A stretch of 64,000 bases of DNA from Acetobacter indonesiensis (GTDB lineage: Bacteria; Pseudomonadota; Alphaproteobacteria; Acetobacterales; Acetobacteraceae), in NCBI RefSeq assembly GCF_000963945.1, contig NZ_BAMW01000030.1, positions 166,543 to 230,542 on the forward strand, written 5' to 3'. A program made the translations under genes and the position numbers. The notes under the pieces are model-generated. The model was not told the origin of the DNA, ran no database searches, and worked only from the letters and a program-made list of their open reading frames with translations. Each line of letters begins with the position of its first letter. Position 1 is the first letter of the stretch. Positions 54,943 to 63,845 of this stretch are shown here, piece by piece.

Positions 54943-56259
54943 ATGCTGTTTTCCGGTGCTTTAACCCGTTTTGGCTGGGGACCACGCGGTGAGGATACTC
55001 TCCCATTCGTGCCCACCCGTAGCGAATTGAGTGAACAGATAACTGCCCCCGATGCGGCCCGTTTTGCACAGGTTGGCAGCACCGCCGATGGGCTTATCGC
55101 CTTGCGTCAGCAGCGTAAGGGCAAATTGCAGGGCGACCCACTGGTCAAACCGCTTTTTCAGGCAGAAGTGGCAACCCAGCTTGATGCCCTTTTGCTGACA
55201 AACCAACCCTTTCGTGAGCGTCTGGCATGGTTCTGGTTCAACCATTTTACCGTCAGCCTGCGGCAGGGTGGCACGCGTGGCATAGTGGGCGCGTATATGC
55301 GGGAAGCGATTCGACCCCATATAACCGGCAAGTTCAGTGACCTGTTGCTGGCGGTCATGCGGCATCCCGCCATGCTGATGTATCTTGATAATAGCTCCTC
55401 CATCGGACCCAACAGCCCCGCAGGCTTAAAACGCCACCGGGGGTTGAACGAAAATCTGGCTCGCGAATGTCTGGAACTGCATACGCTGTCACCGGCTGGG
55501 GGATATACCCAGAACGATGTGACGCAATTTGCCGCCATTCTAACCGGCTGGGGCGTAGATATGCAGGCGCAGCAACCGGGATTTTCCTTTCATGCCAAAG
55601 CGCATGAACCCGGACCCAAAACCCTGATGGGAAAAACCTTCCCAGATGGAGAAGAGGGTGGCCTGCAAGCATTGCATTTTCTGGGCACACATCCGGCTAC
55701 CTATCGGCATATTGCCACCCAAATGGTCCAACATTTCATAGCCGATACCCCAGACCCGGCTGACGTTACTTTTGTCGCAAATGTTCTGCATGACACGGAG
55801 GGTGATCTGGCTACGGCCTCCCTCGCGCTGCTGGATGTTCCCAGTAAAGGGAATGGGGGCAGCAAGTTTAGAACCCCAATGGATTTTGCCGTTGCTGTCA
55901 TGCGGGCGCTGTCATTAGGACAGGCAGATACACCCAGTGCCCCGGACGACCCACGGTCAGCCGCGCACACGCTGTTTGGCGGGTTTGCCTTTCTAGGGCA
56001 GCCGTTATGGACTGCCCCATTGCCAAATGGATGGAGCGACCGTGCGGCCGACTGGTCAGCCCCGGCAGATATGATGGCGCGCGCAGACTGGGCGTGGCGG
56101 ATTGCTGCCCATGTCAAAACGGGAAACCCCCTGGATATTGCGCATCATGCTTTGGGCAATACCTTACGCAAACCGACCATAGAGGCGATCAAACATGCCG
56201 GGGCACGGCAAGATGCTCTGACCCTGCTTTTTACTTCCCCCGAGTTTCAGAGGCGTTAG
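54943..56259 (+). CDS. DUF1800 family protein
   Basis: 438 residues. The family's recurring motifs are visible: LAWFWFNHFTVS, RRxHITGKFSDLLLAVMRHP-type segment, MLMYLDNSSSIGPNSPAGLK, LNENLARECLELHTLSPAGGYTQNDV and FAAILTGW. No signal peptide is obvious. The function of DUF1800 proteins is not settled, though they are almost always next to a DUF1501 gene, as here (stop and next start 4 bases apart), and the pair is thought to act at the cell envelope. ATG 54943. Confidence 0.87.
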   Translation: MLFSGALTRFGWGPRGEDTLPFVPTRSELSEQITAPDAARFAQVGSTADGLIALRQQRKGKLQGDPLVKPLFQAEVATQLDALLLTNQPFRERLAWFWFNHFTVSLRQGGTRGIVGAYMREAIRPHITGKFSDLLLAVMRHPAMLMYLDNSSSIGPNSPAGLKRHRGLNENLARECLELHTLSPAGGYTQNDVTQFAAILTGWGVDMQAQQPGFSFHAKAHEPGPKTLMGKTFPDGEEGGLQALHFLGTHPATYRHIATQMVQHFIADTPDPADVTFVANVLHDTEGDLATASLALLDVPSKGNGGSKFRTPMDFAVAVMRALSLGQADTPSAPDDPRSAAHTLFGGFAFLGQPLWTAPLPNGWSDRAADWSAPADMMARADWAWRIAAHVKTGNPLDIAHHALGNTLRKPTIEAIKHAGARQDALTLLFTSPEFQRR

Positions 56260-56263
56260 AACA

Positions 56264-57469
56264 ATGATGCTCTCTCGACGCACGGCCCTTTTGGGCCTGA
56301 CATCAAGCTGGGCCTTGGGTCGCTCGGCTCTTGCTGTTGCAGGAACAGCCACCAGTGTTCAGCAGTCACGTTTTGTCGTTGTTATTCTGCGCGGCGCGCT
56401 GGATGGGCTGGCAGCCGTCACGCCATATGGTGATGTCTCTCTGGTCTCTCTTCGTCGGGACCTCTTGCTCCCTGACCCTGCGCAACCCGGAGGGCTACTT
56501 GATTTAGGTGGTTTTTACGGCTTGCATCCTGCTCTTTCCGGCCTGCACGACCTTTATGCCAATGGGCAGATGCTCCCCGTTCACGCTGTTGCTGGGCATT
56601 ACCGAAGCCGGTCACACTTTGAAGCGCAGGATTATCTGGAAAGTGGGGCAGACCGGCGTCTGAATAGTGGATGGCTGAACCGCGTGGCTGCTTGCCTGCC
56701 GGTAAACCATGCGGCCCCTGACGGAAACGGTTTGGCTATGGGGCTGACTGTTCCACTTTTGCTGCGTGGCCCGGCACGGGTTGGCAGCTACGCGCCGCCA
56801 AGCAGTCAACATCCTGACCAGATTTTATACAGTCAGATTGCAGCGTTAAATGCGGCTGACCCCGTAACAGGGCCTGCGTTCAGAAATGGCCTTAAAGCCC
56901 GTGGCTTTTCTGAAGCGACATTGGACGGGACTTCTCCTGTACAAGGGAAAAACGGCCAGAAGCCAAGTGCCTTCAGCGTGTTGGCCGATGCAGCGGGCAG
57001 AATGTTGGCTGTCCCCACCGGCCCACGCCTCGCTGCGCTGGAAATCGGCGGGTGGGACACCCATGCCGGGCAGAAAGGCCGGCTGAACGCGCCGTTAAGG
57101 CAACTGGATGATGGATTGACGGCCTTGCGTATGGGGTTGGGACCAACGTGGGCCAATACAGTCATACTGGTTATGACCGAATTTGGCCGTACCGTACATA
57201 TGAACGGCACAGGGGGCACGGACCACGGCACAGCGACTGTCGCGTTTTTGCTGGGTGGGGCAGTCAAAGGCGGCCATGTTGGGGGTGTGTGGCCCGGTTT
57301 GAAACAGATACAACTGTTTGAAAACAGAGACCTTGCCCCGACAACAGATTTACGCGCCGTTGTCTCTGGGGTGTTGCGGGACCATCTTGGGTTATCTCAG
57401 GCGGCGCTGGTTAGCGTTTTTCCGCAGATTCCGTTTTCCCCCGAAAATGGGCTTATCCGGCAAGCATAA
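56264..57469 (+). CDS. DUF1501 family protein, Tat-exported
   Basis: 401 residues with a twin-arginine-like signal (LSRRTALLGLTSSWALGRSA, then LAVAG). The sulfatase-like DUF1501 core shows FVVVILRGALDGLAAV, SHFEAQDYLESGA, LEIGGWDTHAGQKGRLN and VMTEFGRTVHMNGTGGTDHG, whose Asp/His residues resemble metal ligands of alkaline-phosphatase-fold enzymes. The start is ATG 56264 or 56267. It is coupled to the DUF1800 gene upstream and ended by a strong terminator. The substrate is unknown. Confidence 0.88.
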   Translation: MMLSRRTALLGLTSSWALGRSALAVAGTATSVQQSRFVVVILRGALDGLAAVTPYGDVSLVSLRRDLLLPDPAQPGGLLDLGGFYGLHPALSGLHDLYANGQMLPVHAVAGHYRSRSHFEAQDYLESGADRRLNSGWLNRVAACLPVNHAAPDGNGLAMGLTVPLLLRGPARVGSYAPPSSQHPDQILYSQIAALNAADPVTGPAFRNGLKARGFSEATLDGTSPVQGKNGQKPSAFSVLADAAGRMLAVPTGPRLAALEIGGWDTHAGQKGRLNAPLRQLDDGLTALRMGLGPTWANTVILVMTEFGRTVHMNGTGGTDHGTATVAFLLGGAVKGGHVGGVWPGLKQIQLFENRDLAPTTDLRAVVSGVLRDHLGLSQAALVSVFPQIPFSPENGLIRQA

Positions 57470-57493
57470 GCGCTCAACCCGTAAAACTAATAA

Positions 57494-57527
57494 AAAATGC
57501 CGCCCTGATGAAACCGGGCGGCATTTT
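57494..57527. terminator. Bidirectional rho-independent terminator
   Basis: AAAATGCCGCCC (57494-57505) / GGGCGGCATTTT (57516-57527) forms a perfect 12-bp stem between the convergent DUF1501 gene and the minus-strand CHAP gene. Confidence 0.92.
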
Positions 57528-57562
57528 CATGCGTCTATTCCACAAATGGTGTGGGTAAGAAC

Positions 57563-58333
57563 TTAGTTCTGGTTATCAAAAGTAATACCGGCTTCTTCAG
57601 CACCGCTGGTAATGGGACGGGCATTAGCTGGAGCCTGAGCAAGCTGGGTTTCAGAACCCTGATGCAGCTTTTTGTTCCATGCTGTCATAACTTCGTTGGC
57701 GTGACTGCTGGAACCAGCGTGACGGCCGTAAATGAAGCCGTAGGTAGGGTAGATGGAGCCAAAGCCACCAGAACGATTGTTCAGCGCAACACGAACGGCT
57801 GACCAGTCGTTATTGGGGGAGACGTCAATAACCTGCACATTGCGGCTGATGCCATTCTGCGCCCAGTGAGACTGATCGATGGTAATGGTGCGGTTATCAA
57901 CAATGTTTCGCACCACGGCAACGTGGCCTAGCGGCATACGGCGTGTGCTGCGGAAGTTCAGAACACTACCCGGCTCAGGTGCAGACCCGCGGTCATAAAC
58001 GCCAGAAGCATTATGCCACCAGTCGCGCGCGTTTCCGTGCAGCATCACATCTGACGCTGTTTTTGCGTAAGCAACACACTGAATAACATGGCCACCAGAA
58101 TACCCACCGCGATAATGACGCCCCGCAGCGGGGTGCCACCGGCCACCGGCGTAACGGCCAGCAGCGTGGAACGATGCGGCAGTCAGAACCATTCGGTGCG
58201 TGCCCGCATGGCTATGCCCATGACTTGCAACATGGCGGGATTTTGCAGAAGCGGGAGAAATAAATGCTGATAAAGACAGAAGCGAAACAACAGCCATCTT
58301 CAGTTTAAAAGTGCCTGGCCGTCCATCTCGCAT
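57563..58333 (-). CDS. Exported CHAP-domain protein (putative peptidoglycan amidase)
   Basis: 256 residues. A signal peptide (KMAVVSLLSLSAFISPASA) is followed by a His/Gly-rich linker (about 35-80) and a CHAP amidase domain. The domain carries the catalytic Cys in GGHVIQCVAYAK and the His in MPLGHVAVV, with NARDWWHNA and PEPGSVLNF between them. Family members cleave peptide bonds in cell-wall peptides. ATG 58333 is preferred because AGGAAAGG stands just upstream; ATG 58354 is an alternative. The tail from about residue 200 is Ser/Ala/Gln-rich. Confidence 0.85.
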   Translation of the reverse strand: MRDGRPGTFKLKMAVVSLLSLSAFISPASAKSRHVASHGHSHAGTHRMVLTAASFHAAGRYAGGRWHPAAGRHYRGGYSGGHVIQCVAYAKTASDVMLHGNARDWWHNASGVYDRGSAPEPGSVLNFRSTRRMPLGHVAVVRNIVDNRTITIDQSHWAQNGISRNVQVIDVSPNNDWSAVRVALNNRSGGFGSIYPTYGFIYGRHAGSSSHANEVMTAWNKKLHQGSETQLAQAPANARPITSGAEEAGITFDNQN

Positions 58334-58461
58334 CTCAGCGTACCTTTCCTGCATCACGGGCTTCGGTGTGGTGTTTCTAGGTATAAGCAACTTCGCAGGT
58401 CAGGCAAGCGCTCAATGCGGGGCAAAAACACTCTTTTGCAGGTTTGCTGTTTGAGTGGGTA

Positions 58462-58491
58462 CAAAAAGACAAAAATAGGAATTTATTCCTA
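58462..58491 (-). terminator. Likely terminator of ridA (minus strand)
   Basis: On the minus strand TAGGAA-TAAA-TTCCTA is followed by TTTTTGTCTTTTT. The stem is A/T-rich and so weak, but the T-run is long. A separate GC-rich hairpin GTGGCA-CGGA-TGCCAC lies at 58585-58600, nearer ridA, without a T-run. Confidence 0.5.
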
Positions 58492-58633
58492 CCGTGTGCC
58501 ACGGAGTTGCCCGATTTGCTGTAATCAGTCCGGTTTGTAGGGTTGGCTTAAACAAACAGCGGGGGAGCAGGATTCGGAAGGGCTGTGGCACGGATGCCAC
58601 GTCTTTCCAAACCAGCTCACCCCGGCAGGCACC

Positions 58634-58984
58634 TTATTTCGTCGTCACCAGCATGATTTCAACCAGAATGCGCGGGTCAGCCATCACGGCCTGCACACAG
58701 GCGCGGGCAGGTGCGTGGTTTTCTGGCAGCCAAGCAGTCCACAGCTTGTTCATGGCATCACGGTCAGAAATGTCTTTCAGCCAGATCTGGGCCTGAAGCA
58801 GACGGGTGTTGTCTGTGCCATGTTGCTCCAGCAGCGCATCAAGCTGATCCAGCACGTCGCGTGTCTGACCTTCAATATCCAGATCCAGATTCCGTGCCAC
58901 AACGCCCTGCGTGTACACAAAGCCATGATATTCAACGGCGGCAGAGAGAATCGGATTGGGGTTCGTACGCAGAATTTTGCTCAT
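58634..58984 (-). CDS. RidA family protein (imine/enamine deaminase)
   Basis: 116 residues, the normal size of the trimeric YjgF/YER057c/UK114 family. The substrate-carboxylate arginine is in APARACVQA near the C-terminus, and the opening AVEYHGFVYTQGVV and the central TRDVLDQLDALLEQHG match. RidA enzymes hydrolyse reactive imines such as 2-aminoacrylate. This one may be a subfamily member with another substrate. It is monocistronic on the minus strand, between the CHAP and MobA-like genes. Confidence 0.9.
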   Translation of the reverse strand: MSKILRTNPNPILSAAVEYHGFVYTQGVVARNLDLDIEGQTRDVLDQLDALLEQHGTDNTRLLQAQIWLKDISDRDAMNKLWTAWLPENHAPARACVQAVMADPRILVEIMLVTTK

Positions 58985-59080
58985 AAGGCTCTCTATATGA
59001 TTGGCGTTGTTACGCTCGGCATCCTGTGCCGACGCGGTGTCTAGTTTTCAGGGGCGCACGCGCTGCGGTCAACTGGCCTG

Positions 59081-59707
59081 CTATCCCAAACGTGCATAAG
59101 CGGCCAATCGTTCCGGGGTGTCAAAATCGACCAGTTCCTGCAACGGCGCAGGAACCAGATGCACAGCACACCCCAGTTTCTGCAAAATGGCGCGGCCACC
59201 TTTGTCTCCCTCAACCTGTTTCAAGGCTGGAAACTGGCTTTTATCCCAGACAACAGGATTGCCGGGTCTTCCACCTCGGTCAGGGGCCACGGCAGAAGCG
59301 TTCATACGGTTCTGCTCGGCCAGCAGGCTGTTGAGCAATTCTGTGGAAACCAGCGGCATATCCCCCAGACACACCAGAACCGATGATGCCCCCAGTTTTT
59401 CCGCCGCCTTCACCCCAGCGCGAAGCGAGGCAGAAAGACCCAATGCGGCATCCTGTGCAACGCAGAAACCAAGCTTTTCCGTATGTGGAAAGGCGTCTTG
59501 CAAAAGGCTTTGGAGTTCTGGTTTATCGGGGGGCACTACCACAAGCACCTGACCGACATTGCTGCCTAGTACATGGTGGGTCGTGCGCACCAGCATGGCG
59601 CGTCCGGCCGCGTCTGAGGCTAAAAGTTTATGCGCAGGGGCCGTGCGGGATGACCGGCCTGCCGCCAGAATGAGTGCAACAGGGAAAGGTGCGGTGGTCG
59701 TTACCAT
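59081..59707 (-). CDS. MobA-like nucleotidyltransferase (MocA/CoxC type)
   Basis: 208 residues of the GT-A-like NTP transferase fold. The N-terminal PVALILAAGRSSRTAPAHKL nucleotide loop, the LVCLGDMPLVSTELLN Mg-binding strand and DRGGRPGNPVVW match MobA/MocA-type enzymes. In MocA the reaction adds CMP to molybdopterin for xanthine-dehydrogenase-type enzymes. Its stop-proximal partner is XdhC, whose 3' end overlaps its start by 7 bases, supporting a role in maturing a molybdenum hydroxylase. No such hydroxylase gene is in the window. Confidence 0.85.
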   Translation of the reverse strand: MVTTTAPFPVALILAAGRSSRTAPAHKLLASDAAGRAMLVRTTHHVLGSNVGQVLVVVPPDKPELQSLLQDAFPHTEKLGFCVAQDAALGLSASLRAGVKAAEKLGASSVLVCLGDMPLVSTELLNSLLAEQNRMNASAVAPDRGGRPGNPVVWDKSQFPALKQVEGDKGGRAILQKLGCAVHLVPAPLQELVDFDTPERLAAYARLG

Positions 59708-60822
59708 CCGGGCCGTTCTGCCAACGGGGCACCGCGTCGGACGGCGACAATTTCGGCCAGAATCGACAACGCGATTTCTTCGGCCCCCACGGCTCCAATC
59801 GCCAGACCGACTGGGCCATGAATCCGCTTGATATCCTGTTCTGAAAAGCCGGATTCTCGCAAACGCTCCATTCGGCTGGCCTGCGTTTTTCTTGAACCAA
59901 GCGCTCCGATATAAAAAGCTGGCCCCCGCAGAGCGGCTTCAAGCGTGGGGTCATCCAGTTTGGCGTCATGTGTCAGGGTGACAATGGCAGTCATAGTATC
60001 AACGCCCAGCGCTTCCAACGCCTCGTCCGGCCATTCTGTAATCAGCGTTTCGCCTGGTACGAAGCCGGGAAAGCGCTCGGGTGTGGCCAAGGCTGTGCGC
60101 GGGTCTATAACCAAAGGGGCCAGCCCGGTCATGGCCGCCATTTGTGCCAGATGTTGTGCAATGTGAACGGCCCCTACAATCAGCAGACGCGGGGCAGGGG
60201 TTAAGGGCTGCAAAAACCAGTCTTCGCCATCGGCAAGGGTCACGTTATGGCTTCGGCCATGTTGCAGGCTGGCATGCACGCATCTGGTCACGTCACTTGG
60301 CAGGGCAGAAGACTGGCTTAGCGTGTCACTTAATAAGATGTGTCGATGTCCATCCAGTGTGCGGCCAAGCACCACGCCCTTGCGAGCAGCCTGAAGTGTA
60401 CAGGCGTTTGCCAGTATCTGCTGAGGAAACGTGCCTGTTGGGCATGCAGGACTTTTTATGGCTTCTACCAGCACATCCAGCTTGCCGCCGCACGCCAGCC
60501 CGACATCCCATGCGCGCGCTGTACTAACCCCATAGGAGAGGACTTCTGGACCAGCCCCCTCCATAATGGTTTGCGCGGTGGTGATAACGTCGGTCTCCAC
60601 ACATCCACCACTGACCGAACCTTCAACACGGCCGGACTCACTGATGGCCATAAAACTGCCAGCCGGACGCGGTGAACTGCCCCATGTGCCAACGACGGTC
60701 GCCAAAGCTACTTTATGGCCTGCTTTTACCCATTCCAGCGCGTGGTCCAACGGGGTCATGACCCGTGGCGCGGCAGAGGTACGTAAAGGCTCAGGGGAAA
60801 GGGGGGCGGGCAGAACACTCAT
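59701..60822 (-). CDS. XdhC family protein (molybdenum hydroxylase maturation)
   Basis: 373 residues with the start at ATG 60822. The N-terminal XdhC/CoxI part contains KVALATVVGTWGSSPRPAGS and GSVSGGCVETDV; the C-terminal Rossmann part contains RLLIVGAVHIAQHLAQMA, PLVIDPRTALATPERFP and YIGALGSRKTQASRMERL. XdhC binds molybdenum cofactor and inserts its sulfurated form into xanthine dehydrogenase-like enzymes. It overlaps the MobA-like gene by 7 bases, a typical maturation pair. In acetic acid bacteria a plausible client is an aldehyde or xanthine dehydrogenase located elsewhere. Confidence 0.9.
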   Translation of the reverse strand: MSVLPAPLSPEPLRTSAAPRVMTPLDHALEWVKAGHKVALATVVGTWGSSPRPAGSFMAISESGRVEGSVSGGCVETDVITTAQTIMEGAGPEVLSYGVSTARAWDVGLACGGKLDVLVEAIKSPACPTGTFPQQILANACTLQAARKGVVLGRTLDGHRHILLSDTLSQSSALPSDVTRCVHASLQHGRSHNVTLADGEDWFLQPLTPAPRLLIVGAVHIAQHLAQMAAMTGLAPLVIDPRTALATPERFPGFVPGETLITEWPDEALEALGVDTMTAIVTLTHDAKLDDPTLEAALRGPAFYIGALGSRKTQASRMERLRESGFSEQDIKRIHGPVGLAIGAVGAEEIALSILAEIVAVRRGAPLAERPGW

Positions 60823-60983
60823 GTGTCCATCATATACCAACCTTATAGGCGGCCACACCTGAAATGAGCGGGGGGGCAGGGCTGCTTCTTCTGCTGGTTC
60901 ACGCGATATCTGCCTCTTGATACCTCTTCAGAAGCACCCCATGTCATAACAAGGTGTTATTTAAGAAGCCAAGGAGCAGTACT

Positions 60984-61397
60984 ATGCCGAATTCAATGGA
61001 CGGTCGCGTCATTTATGTTGTGGCAGATGGTGGCAAGGTGCGTTTTCTGCACGATTCTCAGGGCCAGCTGAAAGAAGTGCAGGATTTTGATGCCCACGAC
61101 CATCAGGGCACACCGGGTAAGGTTCCAACGGCCTCTACGCCCGCAGATAATGCAAAAGATGCTTTTGCCCGCGTGGTGGCAGACCGGATTAATGCTGCAA
61201 TCAACAAAGGTGGCAAAATTGACGGTATCGTGCTGGCAGCTCCGGCAACAACGCTGCATGAAATTCGTGAGCATCTGAGCAAACCGGCCACAGCAAAACT
61301 GATCAAAACCTTTACCAAGGATTTGACCAACATCCCGACACACGACCTGCGCGACCATTTCGATATTCCGGAAACAGGTTGGCAGCTTCCTGCTTAA
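60984..61397 (+). CDS. Host-attachment-family protein (eRF1-like fold)
   Basis: 137 residues. ATG 60984 has a strong AAGGAG 8 bases upstream, so the frame start at 60954 is rejected. The pattern WVVxADGGxARxF here appears as VIYVVADGGKVRFLHDSQG, with the C-terminal VLAAPATTLHEIREHL and TKDLTNIPTHDLRDHF typical of the family once named from plant-attachment mutants. The actual function is unknown; these proteins resemble the archaeal release factor central domain. It is a single-gene unit with a terminator. Confidence 0.85.
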   Translation: MPNSMDGRVIYVVADGGKVRFLHDSQGQLKEVQDFDAHDHQGTPGKVPTASTPADNAKDAFARVVADRINAAINKGGKIDGIVLAAPATTLHEIREHLSKPATAKLIKTFTKDLTNIPTHDLRDHFDIPETGWQLPA

Positions 61398-61440
61398 ATT
61401 CTGCTTTTATTAAGCAGGATACGGCTGCAAGACGTCACAA

Positions 61441-61473
61441 AACTGCCAGAGCCCAGTATCTGGCAGTTTTTTT
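61441..61473 (+). terminator. Rho-independent terminator after the host-attachment gene
   Basis: AACTGCCAGA (61441-61450) / TCTGGCAGTT (61459-61468), perfect 10-bp stem with an 8-base loop and a T-run. Confidence 0.92.
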
Positions 61474-61592
61474 ATGGACGTTTTGCAAGAAGCAGGTCAG
61501 TGAGGGGAGAACATTCGTTCTTTCAGGCCATGAGAAACCGGTTCCGCCGTTTTCTGAAACCGCGACCTAACGACGACAGGAAGGAAACAGTT

Positions 61593-62267
61593 TTGCACCT
61601 AGCCTACCCCGGTATGCAGTTACGCGTTGTTCCGGTTACGCCTATTCGCCAGAACTGTTCCATTTTGTGGGACGAAGCAACACGTCAGGCTGTGGTGGTA
61701 GACCCCGGTGGGGATGCTGACGCGCTGGCCCAGTTTATTCAACAGAACGCTCTGACAGTTGACGCCATTTTGCTGACCCACGGCCATCTTGACCATGCGG
61801 GTGGCACAGCCCCTTTGTGTCGGGCGCTGGCAAAAACACAAGCGAAGCCTCCCGTCGTGATCGGGCCGCAGGAGGAGGACGCGTTTCTGCTGTCTTCCAT
61901 AGAAAATCAGGCCCGTCATTTTGGTATTGAAGGGCTGGAAAACGCACAAGTTGATCGTTACACGCAGGATGGTGAGCAAATACAGGCCGCAGGGCGCACT
62001 TTTCATGTGCGTCACGTACCGGGCCACACCCCGGGTCATGTTGTGTTTGTTGATCAGGACGCCAGAGTCGCATTTGTAGGCGATACCCTTTTTCGCGGCA
62101 CAATCGGGCGCACAGACTTCCCTTATGGTGACGGTGATCGTCTTATTGGGGCTATTAAAGAAAAATTACTTCCCCTTGGGGATGATATTGTCATTATGCC
62201 CGGGCACGGCGGTTTCAGCACCCTGGGTGCGGAGCGTCAGAATAATCCGTTTCTGCGTGCCGGCTGA
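61593..62267 (+). CDS. MBL-fold metallo-hydrolase (glyoxalase II-like)
   Basis: 224 residues with the start at TTG 61593, preceded by AGGAAGGAAA; a GTG at 61500 would add 31 unlike residues. The metal-binding motif is THGHLDHAGG; further ligands are the His in HVPGHTPGHVVF, the Asp in FVGDTLFRGTIGR and the His in IMPGHGGFS. The start LRVVPVTPIRQNCSILW is typical of bacterial YcbL-type hydrolases, which act on glutathione thioesters or related compounds. Substrate not settled. It is 14 bases before the DUF192 gene and probably co-transcribed. Confidence 0.9.
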   Translation: MHLAYPGMQLRVVPVTPIRQNCSILWDEATRQAVVVDPGGDADALAQFIQQNALTVDAILLTHGHLDHAGGTAPLCRALAKTQAKPPVVIGPQEEDAFLLSSIENQARHFGIEGLENAQVDRYTQDGEQIQAAGRTFHVRHVPGHTPGHVVFVDQDARVAFVGDTLFRGTIGRTDFPYGDGDRLIGAIKEKLLPLGDDIVIMPGHGGFSTLGAERQNNPFLRAG

Positions 62268-62281
62268 TTAGGAGTTTGTGA

Positions 62282-62785
62282 GTGAAACAGGGTATTCTTG
62301 GTGTGGCTGCGGCCTGCCTTCTGGCTGGTGTTCTGTCTGGTGCGACCGCCATAGCCAGCACGGAAGATATGAGTGAACCCACACAGGCTCAGTCAGTTTT
62401 GCCGCGGGAAGATCTGACAATTGTTTCGGGCAGTGGAAAGCATATTTTTTCTGTAGAACTTGCCCGCACGCCGCGTCAGCAGCAGGTGGGGGAAATGTTC
62501 CGCACACAGCTTGCCCCTAATAACGGCATGCTTTTCCTGTGGTCTGCACCGCAACAGAGCGACATGTGGATGGAAAACACCCTCATCCCGCTTGATATCG
62601 TCTTTATTGCGCCTGATCATCGTATTCAGGCGATTGCAGAAAATGCGGTTCCGCGCAGTCTGGCGCATATCAGTAGTCATGGGGTGGTTTCAGCCACGCT
62701 TGAACTGGCAGGTGGCACGACGGCCCGATTGGGTATTACTGTCGGTGATAAAGTGGAAGCGCCGTCGCTGGAGAAAAAATCCTGA
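62282..62785 (+). CDS. DUF192 family exported protein
   Basis: 167 residues with a signal peptide (LGVAAACLLAGVLSGATAIA). The DUF192 core is clear: SVELARTPRQQQVGEMFRTQ, GMLFLWSAPQQSDMWMENTL, PLDIVFIAPDHRI and AIAENAVPRS. Its function is unknown; archaeal and bacterial structures show a small beta-barrel. The start is GTG 62282, with GGAG 9 bases upstream; it follows the MBL gene closely. Confidence 0.88.
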   Translation: MKQGILGVAAACLLAGVLSGATAIASTEDMSEPTQAQSVLPREDLTIVSGSGKHIFSVELARTPRQQQVGEMFRTQLAPNNGMLFLWSAPQQSDMWMENTLIPLDIVFIAPDHRIQAIAENAVPRSLAHISSHGVVSATLELAGGTTARLGITVGDKVEAPSLEKKS

Positions 62786-62841
62786 CGCACCGCTTTCTTC
62801 TTTCAGCACACTTTATAAAACAGACTTGTGTATGGGTAATG

Positions 62842-62861
62842 CATCCCTGCTGTCAGGGATG
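62842..62861 (+). repeat. 5' UTR hairpin before the epimerase
   Basis: CATCCCTG-CTGT-CAGGGATG is a perfect 8-bp stem with a 4-base loop, ending 15 bases before the GTG start and just before the GAGG ribosome site. There is no T-run. It may influence translation or stability of the epimerase mRNA. Confidence 0.5.
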
Positions 62862-62876
62862 TAACGAGGCAATAAC

Positions 62877-63845
62877 GTGACGATTTTAGTAACCGGGGCG
62901 GCTGGCTTTGTTGGCTACCATGTCAGTCAGGCGCTACTGGAACGGGGTGAGCGGGTTATCGGTGTTGATAACCTGAATGCCTATTATGACCCTGCTTTGA
63001 AAACAGCGCGTCTTGATCGGCTCAAGCAGTCGTCCGGCTTTACTTTTCATCATATTGAACTTTCTGATGCCTCAGCGCTGTTGCAACTGGCGCACCATGA
63101 ATCTGACATTACCGGTGTACTGCATTTTGCAGCGCAGGCAGGTGTGCGCTATTCCATGACGAACCCAGCGGCCTTTGCCGATTCAAACGTGCTGGGGCAT
63201 GTGTCGGTTCTGGAGTTCGCGCGACGCCTGCCGCGTTTGAAGCATCTGGTCTATGCGTCGTCTTCATCCGTTTATGGGCGTAATACGCAGCTACCGTTCA
63301 GGGAAACAGACCGGGTCGATCAGCCAGGCTCCTTCTACGCTGTCACCAAACGCGCGGGTGAGCTGACCTCCTCAACTTACAGCCACCTTTATGGCATCCC
63401 TCAGACAGGTTTGCGTTTCTTTACGGTCTATGGTCCGTGGGGACGGCCCGACATGGCCTATTACAGCTTTGCCCGTGCTATTTCGCGCGGTGAAGACGTA
63501 ACCTTGTACGAGGGCGACGCACTGGCGCGAGACTTCACCTATATCGCAGACGTTGTGACGGGTGTTCTGGCTGTTTTTGAAAAGCCCCCAGCCCCAGGTG
63601 AGGCTCGGGTTCTGAATATCGGCAATCACAGACCGGAATCAGTGCGCTATCTGGTTCAACTCCTAGAGCGGGAGCTCGGACGTTCTGCCAAACTTCGTCT
63701 TCTGCCGCGCCCGGATGCGGATGTGGAAACAACGTGGGCCTGTATTGATGCCCTCCATGCTTTGACAGGTTGGCGTCCCAGCACCGTGCTGGAGGACGGC
63801 GTAAGCCGCTTCGTTTCATGGTTCAGGCAATACGAGGCCCGTTAA
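62877..63845 (+). CDS. NAD-dependent nucleotide-sugar epimerase (UDP-glucuronate 4-epimerase-like)
   Basis: 322-residue extended short-chain dehydrogenase. The Rossmann NAD motif is VTGAAGFVGYHV, the active-site Ser is in YASSSSVYG, and YxxxK appears as FYAVTKRAGE. GVDNLNAYYDPALK, AAQAGVRYSM and YGPWGRPDMA closely follow UDP-glucuronate 4-epimerase/CapI-type proteins. It likely makes UDP-galacturonate or a related sugar for surface polysaccharide. The start is GTG 62877. The partner glycan genes are not adjacent. Confidence 0.9.
   Translation: MTILVTGAAGFVGYHVSQALLERGERVIGVDNLNAYYDPALKTARLDRLKQSSGFTFHHIELSDASALLQLAHHESDITGVLHFAAQAGVRYSMTNPAAFADSNVLGHVSVLEFARRLPRLKHLVYASSSSVYGRNTQLPFRETDRVDQPGSFYAVTKRAGELTSSTYSHLYGIPQTGLRFFTVYGPWGRPDMAYYSFARAISRGEDVTLYEGDALARDFTYIADVVTGVLAVFEKPPAPGEARVLNIGNHRPESVRYLVQLLERELGRSAKLRLLPRPDADVETTWACIDALHALTGWRPSTVLEDGVSRFVSWFRQYEAR

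Noticed and set aside
58585..58600. GC hairpin GTGGCA-CGGA-TGCCAC as a small RNA such as SRP or 6S RNA
   Set aside because: The conserved SRP Alu/domain IV and 6S bulge features are not recognisable around it.
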